Positions 1-7,711 of a stretch of 64,000 nt of DNA are shown piece by piece. This DNA comes from Lysobacterales bacterium. GTDB taxonomy: Bacteria; Pseudomonadota; Gammaproteobacteria; Xanthomonadales; SZUA-5. The position numbers were made by a program, and so were the translations under genes. The stretch covers positions 1-64,000 of the forward strand of contig JALHMH010000017.1 of the NCBI GenBank assembly GCA_022844165.1. Direction: 5' to 3'. The notes under the pieces are model-generated. The model saw only the letters and a list, made by a program, of their open reading frames with translations. It made no database searches and was not told the DNA's origin. Position 1 is the first letter of the stretch. Every line of letters begins with the position of its first letter.

Positions 1-18
1 TCAATCGTCCAGGTCCGG

Positions 19-222
19 TCAGCCACGGCGCGCGCCTCCGTAGAGCCGCTCGCCGATGGCCTTCACGAACTCCCGCTCGAAGTAGTCGAGCCGGTCGTCG
101 GTCAGGTGGACGACGAGGATGTGCTGGTCGCGCCAGCCGCGTTGCTTCATCGCCTCGAGGTCCGTGGTCTCGGGCTGGATGCGCGCCAAGGCGCAGCGAT
201 AAGTGGGCGTCGGGATCTTCAT
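19..222 (-). CDS. small hypothetical protein of the mobile element
   Basis: A 67-residue ORF that starts one base after the stop of the upstream RuvC-like gene (TGA-G-ATG). A GAGGAG ribosome site lies just upstream, so it is translated with that gene. The protein is soluble, has a Pro-rich start and an acidic centre, and shows no motif I recognise. It is the last gene of the replication/recombination operon visible at the left edge. Its function is unknown; the case for it rests on spacing and ribosome site. Confidence 0.55.
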   Translation of the reverse strand: MKIPTPTYRCALARIQPETTDLEAMKQRGWRDQHILVVHLTDDRLDYFEREFVKAIGERLYGGARRG

Positions 223-223
223 C

Positions 224-688
224 TCAAGTCTCCTCGCTGGCGATGGCCCAGTGCATCAGGGCCAGGGCGTCGGCTTCGTTGTCGTCGGCAGGTGCGTGGC
301 CGAGTGCAGTCATCGCCGCGATCACCAGGTCCTTGCCGGCGTTGCCCTTGCCGGTCGCGTGCTTCTTGATCGTGCCGACCGGCACGCCTTGGTAGGGAAT
401 CTGGTGGTGCTCGCACCACGCGGTGAGCGTGGCCAGGAAGCCGCCGTAGGCGTGGGCAGCATCGGTCGAGACATGCCGTCGCACTTCCTCGAAGTGCAGC
501 GCGTCGATGCCGCCGGCCATGTCCTTGAGTTCTGCGAGCCAGCGCTTGAAGCGCAAGAAGCGCATGCCGCCGCCTTCGAAGCGCTGCGGTCGGAAGCTCT
601 CGCTGCCGCTGGTGATGGCGCCGTCGCTGCTGCGCAGCGCCCAGCCCGTGGTGGTGCCCAGATCGAGGGCGAGGATCGTCGTCGTCAT
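224..688 (-). CDS. RuvC-like Holliday-junction resolvase
   Basis: This 154-residue protein has the RNase H-like fold signature of RuvC-family resolvases. It opens with a beta strand ending in the first acidic residue (LALDLG, D9). A second acidic pair follows (HFEEV, E67/E68), and the C-terminus carries the DNEADAL motif (D136/D140). Such phage and plasmid enzymes cleave branched DNA made during replication or recombination. The start was placed at ATG 688 because AAGGACT lies just upstream and the ORF further upstream is not protein-like. Its place beside a primase-helicase fits a replication module. Family assignment is fairly secure; specificity is unknown. Confidence 0.8.
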   Translation of the reverse strand: MTTTILALDLGTTTGWALRSSDGAITSGSESFRPQRFEGGGMRFLRFKRWLAELKDMAGGIDALHFEEVRRHVSTDAAHAYGGFLATLTAWCEHHQIPYQGVPVGTIKKHATGKGNAGKDLVIAAMTALGHAPADDNEADALALMHWAIASEET

Positions 689-716
689 GAGTTCAGTCCT
701 TGATTCGGTGTGGACT

Positions 717-821
717 GACGCATCCGACGCGCTATGTCGAAACTCCCATGAGGCGTGTGCACGCGCGCCCGCGCGGGAGAGGTAACGACGTAGTGCGTCA
801 AATGCGTCAGTCGGATGCGTC
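717..821. repeat. inverted repeat and TGCGTC iterons beside the primase gene
   Basis: The gap between the primase stop and the RuvC-like start carries a perfect 12-bp inverted repeat: GACGCATCCGAC at 717-728 and its complement at 810-821. The right arm sits in a run of three TGCGTC units starting near 794, 803 and 816. Short iterated sites next to a replication gene can be an origin or operator. That is inference; no AT-rich unwinding region is obvious. Confidence 0.45.
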
Positions 822-831
822 GGCATGGCCG

Positions 832-3114
832 TCAGTCGTCGGCGTAAGGGGTGTAAGCGGGCTTGGGCGGGCTCTTGAGGCCGATGCCCCGGAAGCCGCG
901 CAGGCCAGACGGGTTGCGCCACTTTTCGATGCCGCGCGTGATCAGCAGATCGGAGAACCTTTTCTGCGAGCCGATGAACTCGCCCGCGGCGTCCGCCCAC
1001 TGCTTCCAGTCGGTGAACAACTCGGCGCTCAGCGACTTGGCGTTGGCTTCGCGCACGCAGCGCTCGTCGAGCCAACGACCCAGCGCGTCCTCGGCTTCGA
1101 AGTACTCCTCGGTGGCCTCGAGGACCTGCTGCGGCGGATCGAGCCGACCGAGGCGCTGCCAGTCGAGACACCCCTGAACGGCCCAGGCGAGGATGCCGTC
1201 GCGCTCGGCCAGCAGCTTCTGCTGCAGATGCTTATCGCGACGCTCGGGCGGCACCGTGATCGTGAACGGGATCAGGTGCAGGCGCCGCTTCATCGCTTCG
1301 TCAATGTTGCGGATGGCCGGCTTGTGGTTGCCAGCCACCACGAGCTTGAACTGCGGGAAGAACTCGAAGAAGTCCTGGCGCATGAAGCGTGCGGAGATCT
1401 TGTCGCCGCCGGTGAGGTTCTTGACCTTGGACTCGGCCCAGCGCCGACCTTGTTCGGTTTCGATGGCGGCTACGAAACGCGCGCCGCGCAGTCCCGCCAT
1501 GTCGGTCGGGTGCCGGTCGGTGCGCGTCTCCATGAAGGTGTCCATCGGCGCGTTGGCCGCGTAGTCGCCGAGGATCGTGGCCAGCGTGTTCACGAACACC
1601 GACTTGCCGTTGGCGCCGGTGCCGTAGAGGAAGAACAGCGCGTGCTCCTGCGTCGATCCGGTCAGCGTGTAGCCGGCCATGCGCTGTAGGTAGGCCTGCA
1701 GGTCCGCGTCGCCACCGGTGACCTCGACCAGGAACTGTCGCCAGATCGTGCAGTCGCCGCTCGGCGTCGCCGTGGTGACCTTGGTCATGCGGTCGGCACG
1801 GTCGTGGGAGCGTTGCCGGCCGGTCTTGAGATCGACCACGCCACCGGGCGTGTTGAGCAGCCAGGGGTCGGCGTCCCACTCAGCGGTCGTGGCCGCGTGC
1901 CGGCGATCCGCTCGCGCCAGTCGTTCGACGCCACCGACGGTGCCCGAGGTGGCGAGCTTGGCGGCGATCTTCGGGTTGTCGGCATGGACGGCGGCGTGCC
2001 GGCAGACGCAGCGGATCAGGTCGGTCGCTGCCAGCGTGTCCTCGGTGCGCCAGCGGTGACCGTCCCAGACCAGCCAGCGGCCCCACGCCGCGACGTAACG
2101 CCAATCGCGGTGGTAACGACGCGTGAACGCCAACGCCAGCGCGTCTTCGGTGCCCCACACCGACTCATCGCTGCTGGCGACAGGCTCGTCGTCGCCCGCA
2201 GCGTCATGCATTTGCAGTCGTGGGCCATGCATGAGGAAGGCAGCGACATCGAAGCCTTCGGCAACGGCATCGGCCGCATCCCAGCCGTCCGCAGCCTCCT
2301 CGGGCGGGTACAGGATGTGGCAGGTTTTGGCGCCGGCCGACAAGATCGCCTGCGCGGCGAGCGTGGCGTACTCCCAGCCCGGCTTGTCACGGTCGGGCCA
2401 GATCAGTACGGCTTTGCCGGCCAGCGGCGACCAATCGGTCTTGTCGACCGGCGCGTTGGCGCCGTGCATGGCGGTCGTTGCGGTGATGCCCGCATCGATC
2501 AACGCCTGCGCGCATTTCTCGCCCTCGACCAGAACCACCTGCGCGGCAGCGACGATGCCCGGCTGGTGGTAGAGCGGCCGCGGATCGGGCGGCGCCGTCT
2601 TCCGGCGGCGCGCGTCCCAGGGACGGAACTCCTTCTTCCGCCCGGGCGGGTCATAGCGGTAGACGACCGCGATCAGCTTGCCCGCGGGATCGAGGTAGTC
2701 CCACTTCGCCGAGGCGGGTCCAAGATCGTCGACCGGCGCTTCCTTGCGCGACGGCTTGGCAATTGTCGCCGGCACACGCCCCGCGAGATCTGCGGCCGCG
2801 TCGATCAGACGCGGGAAGTCGGTCACCGGATCGATGCCGCGCGCCGCAGCGATCAGGTCGAAGAGATCGCCGCCATCGCCGGTCGCGCGGTCGGTCCACA
2901 ATCCGACCTTGTCGCCGGTGAGCACGACCTCGAGACTGTCGCCGGGGCTGCCGAGCACGTCGCCGATGAGGAACAGGCCCTTGCGCTTCTTGCCAGCCGG
3001 GAACAGCACCGACAGCACGCTGTCGATTCGCGCGATCAGCGCCGCGCGCACGGCGTCACGCTGTGCGCTACGGTCCGGGAGCGGAGCGGCGTCGGCTTCG
3101 TTGAAATCAAGCAT
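832..3114 (-). CDS. phage/plasmid primase-helicase (TOPRIM + SF3, D5-like)
   Basis: A 760-residue replication protein. The N-terminal third has a TOPRIM-like region (VLVEGEKCAQAL near 194-205, then WPDRD near 239-243), expected to synthesise primers. The C-terminal part is an SF3/D5 helicase with Walker A GTGANGKS near 498-505 and an arginine-rich 'AMKRRLHLIPF' segment further on. The start is ATG 3114 rather than 3135, because GGAGG lies six bases before it. It overlaps the upstream HTH gene by 8 bp. This is the central replication protein of the element and suggests it can replicate after excision, like P4-type satellites or ICE/plasmid elements. Confidence 0.88.
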   Translation of the reverse strand: MLDFNEADAAPLPDRSAQRDAVRAALIARIDSVLSVLFPAGKKRKGLFLIGDVLGSPGDSLEVVLTGDKVGLWTDRATGDGGDLFDLIAAARGIDPVTDFPRLIDAAADLAGRVPATIAKPSRKEAPVDDLGPASAKWDYLDPAGKLIAVVYRYDPPGRKKEFRPWDARRRKTAPPDPRPLYHQPGIVAAAQVVLVEGEKCAQALIDAGITATTAMHGANAPVDKTDWSPLAGKAVLIWPDRDKPGWEYATLAAQAILSAGAKTCHILYPPEEAADGWDAADAVAEGFDVAAFLMHGPRLQMHDAAGDDEPVASSDESVWGTEDALALAFTRRYHRDWRYVAAWGRWLVWDGHRWRTEDTLAATDLIRCVCRHAAVHADNPKIAAKLATSGTVGGVERLARADRRHAATTAEWDADPWLLNTPGGVVDLKTGRQRSHDRADRMTKVTTATPSGDCTIWRQFLVEVTGGDADLQAYLQRMAGYTLTGSTQEHALFFLYGTGANGKSVFVNTLATILGDYAANAPMDTFMETRTDRHPTDMAGLRGARFVAAIETEQGRRWAESKVKNLTGGDKISARFMRQDFFEFFPQFKLVVAGNHKPAIRNIDEAMKRRLHLIPFTITVPPERRDKHLQQKLLAERDGILAWAVQGCLDWQRLGRLDPPQQVLEATEEYFEAEDALGRWLDERCVREANAKSLSAELFTDWKQWADAAGEFIGSQKRFSDLLITRGIEKWRNPSGLRGFRGIGLKSPPKPAYTPYADD

Positions 3115-3337
3115 CGGTAGCCTCCGTGGAGGCATCGGGCTGCTGGGCCTGCATCCAGGCCATCAACTCGCCGAGCTTGAAGCGCACCAGCTTGCCGACG
3201 CGGTAATGCGGAATGCCGCGGTGCTTGCGCTGCTGCTTTTGCGCCAGCCAGTGCAACGGCAGGTTGAGACTCATGGCAGCGCTGCGCGCGTCGACGAGTT
3301 TCTCGCCGAGCACGAGATCGACCAAAGGCGTCGTCAT
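3107..3337 (-). CDS. small DNA-binding protein (excisionase/HTH-like)
   Basis: 76 residues, start ATG 3337 preceded by GGAGGG. A SLNLPLHWLAQKQ helix-turn-helix-like stretch is followed by IPHYRVGKLVRFKLGEL, the usual 'wing' of excisionase/AlpA-type MerR-like folds that bind DNA. It overlaps the nuclease gene upstream by ATGA and the primase gene downstream by 8 bp, so the three are translationally coupled. Likely roles are directing the primase to an origin or acting as a recombination directionality factor; the sequence does not decide between them. Confidence 0.6.
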   Translation of the reverse strand: MTTPLVDLVLGEKLVDARSAAMSLNLPLHWLAQKQQRKHRGIPHYRVGKLVRFKLGELMAWMQAQQPDASTEATDA

Positions 3338-4074
3338 GCGGCGGCCCTCCAGCAGCGGTCCTGCCAGGCGCACATCCGGCACTCGAAGTGGGTGGCATCA
3401 AAGAACCGGCGGGGAAGGAGTTCACCGGCCTCGGTGGCGGTGATCACGCGCACGGCGCGATCCGTCATCTGCTGGGCCAGCGCAGCGTTGAATGCTACGC
3501 GCTCGACGTAGATCTCCATCGAGTCAGCGTTGATCGCGGTGAAGATCGCCGGATGCTCGTGCAGTTCGAGATGGGCCTGGTACAGCGCCACTTGCGCCGC
3601 ATAGACCGGCTTGGCGACGGCGAGCCCCTTGGACTCAACCTCGCGCCAGGCCTTGGCGCCGAGACACTTGTTCTCCCACAGCGCTGGGTAAGCGAAGCCG
3701 TCTGGTCCGCCGACGATCACGCCGTCGACGTGCCCGCGCAGCCGGCCATCGGCGTCGGCGAAACCGAACTGCTCGCCGTTGGTGCGACGGGTGCGCAGAT
3801 CGAAGCCGGCATCCCGCAGCCAGGCCACCATGCAGTCTTCCATCACGTGGCCGCGTTGGAAGATACGCAGCATCCGCCCGTCGATGTCGCGGCCATAGTC
3901 CACCGGCGCCTTGGCGTACTCGAACTGCAGCGCACGCTCGCACTCGACACCCAGACGCGAGGCGCCGAGGTAGTCGCGCGGCTTCTCGTTCGCGCGCGCC
4001 GCCTGCAGGCCGCGGTCGATGCGCGCCGAGACCTGGCCGCTGACGCTGGCCGTGGCATTGAAGTCGAGCGTCAT
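3334..4074 (-). CDS. PD-(D/E)XK nuclease with Cas4/AddB-like Fe-S cysteines
   Basis: 246 residues. The catalytic core is visible as HVDGVIVGG followed by LWENKCLG, giving the D...ExK triad of RecB-family exonucleases. One Cys lies early (RLGVECERAL) and three late (FECRMCAWQDRCW). This is the one-plus-three arrangement that holds a 4Fe-4S cluster in Cas4 and AddB. The start at ATG 4074 forms an ATGA overlap with the DUF6511-like gene. With the DUF669-like and AAA proteins downstream of it on the map, it probably forms a recombination set that resects DNA ends. No cas1/cas2 or CRISPR array is present, so it is not read as a CRISPR Cas4. Confidence 0.78.
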   Translation of the reverse strand: MTLDFNATASVSGQVSARIDRGLQAARANEKPRDYLGASRLGVECERALQFEYAKAPVDYGRDIDGRMLRIFQRGHVMEDCMVAWLRDAGFDLRTRRTNGEQFGFADADGRLRGHVDGVIVGGPDGFAYPALWENKCLGAKAWREVESKGLAVAKPVYAAQVALYQAHLELHEHPAIFTAINADSMEIYVERVAFNAALAQQMTDRAVRVITATEAGELLPRRFFDATHFECRMCAWQDRCWRAAA

Positions 4075-4544
4075 CGCGACTTCTCCCAGAACGCCTTGTC
4101 CTCCAGGTCGGAGAAATCGGTCAGCGGGTCGTGTACCTCGGGCATGCCTCGCACGGGTGGGTACTTCGCCATCTCGTGGTGGGCCGCCATCGCGTTGGTG
4201 AAGCAGGTGACGATGGCGCCGATCACCTGCAGGGCCTCTTGCTCGGCGTACTCGCCGAGCGGCTTGTCGAATCCGATCGCTTCCGCGGCGGCGCCGAAGG
4301 CCTTCAAGCACTTCTGCAGGCACGCGCGCTCGATCTCAGTGGCATCGATCATGTCGGTCTCCGGAATAGGGATTCCCTGGGTGCGCGCGTGCTTCCAGCG
4401 GCCGTACAAGGCGTGGAAGGCGTCCTGGCAGCGGCGCGAGCAGAAGACCCAGTCCCAGGGGTGGTGGCGCGGATCGGTCGGCTTGAAGCGGGTGTCGGAA
4501 TGCCCGAACCCGCGTGCCTGTCGTTTGCAGACCCAGCATTTCAC
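4071..4544 (-). CDS. zinc-finger phage protein (DUF6511-like)
   Basis: 157 residues. The N-terminus starts CWVCKRQ and is followed by VFCSRRCQDAFHALY, four cysteines in a CxxC...CxxxC pattern that should bind zinc. The rest is helical and includes KYPPVRG before a charged tail. I associate this layout with DUF6511 proteins of phage-like elements, but the family name is from memory. It overlaps the nuclease gene by ATGA. Its role is unknown. Confidence 0.65.
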   Translation of the reverse strand: MKCWVCKRQARGFGHSDTRFKPTDPRHHPWDWVFCSRRCQDAFHALYGRWKHARTQGIPIPETDMIDATEIERACLQKCLKAFGAAAEAIGFDKPLGEYAEQEALQVIGAIVTCFTNAMAAHHEMAKYPPVRGMPEVHDPLTDFSDLEDKAFWEKSR

Positions 4545-4553
4545 CGGCCCTCC

Positions 4554-5201
4554 TTAGCTCGCCCACGCGGGCTTGCCGGTGGGCGCGCGTGCCGGCGCGG
4601 CGGTTGCCGGTGCGGGGGAATGCGCCGGTGTCGCGGCGGCGCGCGCCGTGGGCGCGGACGGTGCGCCGTGGGTGCGAGTCGGCACACCCATCAGGCGCGC
4701 GTAGTCCGGGTGGTCGGGCTCCACCGCAAGCTTGACCACGTTGCGGTCGCCGCCCTTGGCGTCCTTCTCGACGTCGACGCGGGCCAGGAACTCCAGGCCG
4801 TCGAGCTCGTGGAAGCCGGCGATGCGGCGCGCGGCGACCGCCGGTGGCGAGTTGTCCTGCGGGTGCACGTTGCGTGCGCTGTTGAGCGCGGCCCGGAGGA
4901 AGCTGCGGCCCATCTGGCCCCAGGTCGGGCCCTTGGCGGAGTAAAGGCCGATATTGCTCCACAGCTTGCGCTTGGCGAAGTCGCCGCCGGTGACGACGAA
5001 CTCAGCCGAGAGATACACCGCGCCGGTCTCGAAGGACTGCGTGGCGTAGCCGCCCGTCCAGCCCTGCGCCGGCTCATCGAAGCCACCCGGCTTGATGGTC
5101 ATGCGCACCGGCACCAGCGTGCCTTTGGGGATCAGGTCGAAGCCGCTCTGGGTGTCGGCGTCGTTGAAGTCGTTCCAGCTCGATGCATTGGACGTGGTCA
5201 T
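4554..5201 (-). CDS. DUF669-like protein, possible ssDNA-binding factor
   Basis: 215 residues. The first 150 residues are beta-rich, with a 'FDLIPKGTLVPVRM ... GGYATQSFETGAVYLSAEFVVTGGDFAKRKLW' pattern resembling DUF669 proteins, which sit with phage recombination ATPases and are thought to bind single-stranded DNA. The last 50 residues are low-complexity Ala/Pro. Only 3 bp separate it from the AAA ATPase gene (5205-6035). The family assignment is by pattern, not by a search. Confidence 0.55.
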   Translation of the reverse strand: MTTSNASSWNDFNDADTQSGFDLIPKGTLVPVRMTIKPGGFDEPAQGWTGGYATQSFETGAVYLSAEFVVTGGDFAKRKLWSNIGLYSAKGPTWGQMGRSFLRAALNSARNVHPQDNSPPAVAARRIAGFHELDGLEFLARVDVEKDAKGGDRNVVKLAVEPDHPDYARLMGVPTRTHGAPSAPTARAAATPAHSPAPATAAPARAPTGKPAWAS

Positions 5202-5204
5202 GGA

Positions 5205-6035
5205 TTACTCCTTGGAAGTGGCAGAGGCAGGCGTCGGCGCAGCAGTGGCCGCGCACTTGGCGATCAGGGCGCCGAGGTCGGGCGGTTCGAGCAGGTCGAG
5301 GCGACCGGAACGGTCTTTGGCCGGGAAGCCGTAGGGGTTGAGCGTGTGCGTGACGAAGGCGCGGTAGGCGCTGCCGTCCTCGGCTTTGATCTCGGCCAAG
5401 GTCACGACCTCGTCGACAATCCCGGGCATCTGCAGGCCGGTCTTGCTGCCCTCGATCTGCGGCTCGAAGACCCTGCGGTTGTAGTCGTCGAGGCGCTCGT
5501 CGAGGATCGCGACGAACACCACGTTCTTGCCGCGGGCGTGCTGCAGGTGAGTCAGTGCGCCGACCATCTCCTGGCCGAGCAGTCCGTAGGCCGCGCGCAG
5601 GTCAGGCTTGCCGGAGCGGTCGCTGATGGCGCCCGGTTGCGACTTGCACCAGGTGAAGCAAAGCCGCGACATCTGCGTGATCGAGTCGACGAAGAAGGTC
5701 GCGTAGCGGTCGATCTGCGCGACATCGCCGAACTGGCCGACGACGTGCTCGTAGTGCGCGACCGAGAACGCCGCCTCCGGCGGCAGCGAGCGATCAGGGC
5801 CCGCGAGGTAGACGAACAGGTCGCGGCACTCCGGCCAGGAGGCTGGGCGGATGGTGTCGCCGGGCCAATCGGCCACCGAGAGATCGCCGGCCTCGATGTC
5901 GATGAACAGCGTCGTCGACGGATCGAGATCGCGCAGGCGAGTGGTCTTGCCGATGCCGGACTTGCCGAGCATCAGCAGCTTCACGCCCTTGCGCTCGGCC
6001 ATGCGCTGCTGTGCGGAGATGATGGGGAGGCTCAT
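5205..6035 (-). CDS. AAA ATPase of phage recombination module (AAA_24-like)
   Basis: 276 residues with Walker A GKSGIGKTT near residue 25 and a Walker B-like stretch ATFFVDSITQM. This matches the RecA/Sak4-like AAA_24 ATPases found beside DUF669 proteins in phages, which drive single-strand annealing or strand exchange. The start at ATG 6035 overlaps the BRO gene by ATGA; the upstream in-frame extension is the antisense shadow of that gene. An acidic DIEAGDLSV segment follows strand 2. The neighbours support a recombination role. Confidence 0.75.
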   Translation of the reverse strand: MSLPIISAQQRMAERKGVKLLMLGKSGIGKTTRLRDLDPSTTLFIDIEAGDLSVADWPGDTIRPASWPECRDLFVYLAGPDRSLPPEAAFSVAHYEHVVGQFGDVAQIDRYATFFVDSITQMSRLCFTWCKSQPGAISDRSGKPDLRAAYGLLGQEMVGALTHLQHARGKNVVFVAILDERLDDYNRRVFEPQIEGSKTGLQMPGIVDEVVTLAEIKAEDGSAYRAFVTHTLNPYGFPAKDRSGRLDLLEPPDLGALIAKCAATAAPTPASATSKE

Positions 6036-6784
6036 GCGGCCTCCTTCAGCATCTCGGCGACCGCGGGATTCCAGAGGATTTGGTAGCCGCTGTGGCCGTT
6101 GCGGGAGTACGGCATGGCTTCCGCCCAGGCCTCGCCGGCCTCCGTCAGCTCCCACTCGTCGCGCTCGTTGCGGATCTGCAGACCGTTGTCGGACAGCAGC
6201 CGGTTCGTCGCCTTGGGCGAGCGATTCAGCAGCTTCCCGAGTTGGGTAGCGTTCAAGGCGCACACCGGCTCGTTGGCAGCCGGCAGCGCGCGCCGCAGCA
6301 CCTCGGTGGTGATGCCGGTGTTTTCCTGGATGCAGGTCAGCATCGCTGCGGCCGCAATACCGGCCTTGACGCCAGGCACCTTGGCAACCGCTTCGCCGAT
6401 CAGCAGGATGGCGCTGACGCGGTCGTGGGTCGGCGCCGGAAGCGTGGCGAGCGTGCCCGGCGTCAGGTACGAGCCGGTCTTGCGAATGGCCGGGATCACG
6501 TCGTGCGTGACCCAGCGTTTGAAGCGCTTGGCTTCGGCCTTGCGACTGCCGAGGATCAGCGCGTACAGGCCGGGTTCGTTGACGGTGGTCATGTCCTGAT
6601 CACCACCAGGGGTGTGAATTGAACTCACCCCCTTCTCGTCGGCGTCGAGCCGTTCGAGCGCCTTGCGATCCAGCTGGAGGGATGCCAGGACATCGGCAGC
6701 GACGAACCAAGGCTGACCCTGTTCATCGGTGACGACGCGGAGCGATTGCCCTTCAAAACTGAAGGGCGCGAGTTGCGTATTCAT
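6032..6784 (-). CDS. BRO-N domain antirepressor
   Basis: 250 residues. The N-terminal 110 residues form a BRO domain: GQPWFVAADVLASLQL, then NEPGLYALILGSRKAEAKRFKRWVTHDVIPAIRKTGSY. This is the standard signature of phage antirepressors. The C-terminal half contains ALNATQLGKLLNRSPKATNRLLSDNGLQ, a likely second DNA-binding helix-turn-helix. Such proteins usually relieve repression of the element or control its replication genes. It overlaps the AAA gene by ATGA. Confidence 0.85.
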   Translation of the reverse strand: MNTQLAPFSFEGQSLRVVTDEQGQPWFVAADVLASLQLDRKALERLDADEKGVSSIHTPGGDQDMTTVNEPGLYALILGSRKAEAKRFKRWVTHDVIPAIRKTGSYLTPGTLATLPAPTHDRVSAILLIGEAVAKVPGVKAGIAAAAMLTCIQENTGITTEVLRRALPAANEPVCALNATQLGKLLNRSPKATNRLLSDNGLQIRNERDEWELTEAGEAWAEAMPYSRNGHSGYQILWNPAVAEMLKEAA

Positions 6785-6788
6785 GGAC

Positions 6789-7268
6789 TCAGTCCTCGGA
6801 GATGGTGGTCAGGCGGAAGGTCGGCTTGCCCGGCTTCACGGTGCGGGCGCTGGCGAACTGCTCGCGGAGCGAGGGCGGCCAGTTGTTGAATCGCGATTCG
6901 CTGACCGCGTAGTCGACGTCGATGAAGTCCTCGACCTTTTCGCCGGCAGCGGCGATGCGCTGGGCGATGGCGGCGAGCTTGGTCTGGTCCCAGGACACCC
7001 GCTTCGGGACGTCGACGGTCACGCGGACAGCGCCGTCGTCGATGTGCACGGTGCCGAAGTCCTTGCCGACATCGGCGCGGACTTTCTGGATGCGCTCGGC
7101 GTAGCTCTGGTCGAGCGCCGCATCGACCTTGGCGCGCTGCTGCTTGTGCCAGGTGAGAAGGTCATCGAGGTTGCGGACGATCTCGGCGAGCTGGGTCGTC
7201 GGCAAAGCGGCGAGATCAGCGACACTGAGTGCGGTGAGGCGGTCGGGCAGAACGGTCATTGCAGTCAT
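6789..7268 (-). CDS. conserved phage-type hypothetical protein
   Basis: 159 residues, mostly helical, with a coiled-coil-prone region (QLAEIVRNLDDLLTWHKQQRAKVDAALDQSYAERIQ split over two helices) and a beta segment 'GTVHIDDGAVRVTVDVPKRV'. The C-terminus SRFNNWPPSLREQF...RTVKPGKPTF looks conserved. I chose ATG 7268 over GTG 7277 because GAGG lies eight bases upstream of it. It lies 4 bp before the BRO gene and 10 bp after the AlpA-like gene. Function unknown. Confidence 0.6.
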   Translation of the reverse strand: MTAMTVLPDRLTALSVADLAALPTTQLAEIVRNLDDLLTWHKQQRAKVDAALDQSYAERIQKVRADVGKDFGTVHIDDGAVRVTVDVPKRVSWDQTKLAAIAQRIAAAGEKVEDFIDVDYAVSESRFNNWPPSLREQFASARTVKPGKPTFRLTTISED

Positions 7269-7278
7269 GGCCGCCACC

Positions 7279-7527
7279 TCACACCGACGCGTGCTGGTAG
7301 GTGGACTCGTGCAGCACCCGGCGTTCGAAGTCGATGACCGACTCCAGCGGGTAGCCGACGCGCTTGGACAGCTTCAGGTACTTCGGGCCGCGGCCCTCCG
7401 AGCGCCACCGCTGCAGGGTTTTGGGGCTCACGCCCCAGCGGTTCGCGACCTCGTTTTCGTTCAGAACCCGGCGGTCGCCGGGAGCCAGTTCGCTGATGGG
7501 CGGGGTGGTGCGGGCTTGCGCTTGCAT
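7279..7527 (-). CDS. helix-turn-helix regulator (AlpA/excisionase-like)
   Basis: 82 residues with a clear MerR/AlpA-type helix-turn-helix: 'VLNENEVANRWGVSPKTLQRW' followed by the wing 'GPKYLKLSKRVGYPLESVIDFERR'. Proteins of this kind activate or direct excision of integrated elements. It is the first gene of the leftward replication operon, so it may control it. A palindromic repeat cluster lies just upstream (7579-7639) and is a natural candidate binding site. Confidence 0.75.
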   Translation of the reverse strand: MQAQARTTPPISELAPGDRRVLNENEVANRWGVSPKTLQRWRSEGRGPKYLKLSKRVGYPLESVIDFERRVLHESTYQHASV

Positions 7528-7578
7528 CTGTTCCTCCTGTGATTCCGCTGCGGAATCGGTGGAGGCATTTCAGTTTTT

Positions 7579-7639
7579 CAGTGGCGAATTGCCGATGGAC
7601 GCACTGGCGAATTTTTTCGATGGCAAATATTCGCCAGTG
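7579..7639. promoter_or_regulatory. candidate operator: three copies of a TGGCGAAT motif
   Basis: Upstream of the AlpA-like gene, CACTGGCGAAT (7602-7612) and ATTCGCCAGTG (7629-7639) form a perfect 11-bp inverted repeat with a 16-bp spacer. CAGTGGCGAAT, one mismatch away, lies at 7579-7589. The surrounding sequence is AT-richer than the element average. The arrangement suits a dimeric regulator controlling the leftward operon. The binding protein is unknown; the AlpA-like or ParB-like HTH neighbours are the obvious candidates. Confidence 0.5.
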
Positions 7640-7711
7640 GTTCGCCGACACCAGAAACGACAACGGCGAGCTCGAGGCTCGCCGCTGGGGTGGATGCGTG
7701 CTCGGATCAGG

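Noticed and set aside
1804..3120. 438-residue plus-strand ORF opposite the primase
   Set aside because: An antisense shadow in GC-rich DNA: Arg-rich, with no motif, and fully covered by the convincing primase-helicase gene.
3334..4074. CRISPR-Cas reading of the Cas4-like nuclease
   Set aside because: No repeat-spacer array or cas1/cas2 was seen; the neighbours are phage replication genes.
4131..6086. 651-residue plus-strand ORF opposite phage genes
   Set aside because: The same antisense effect; it crosses four well-supported minus-strand genes.
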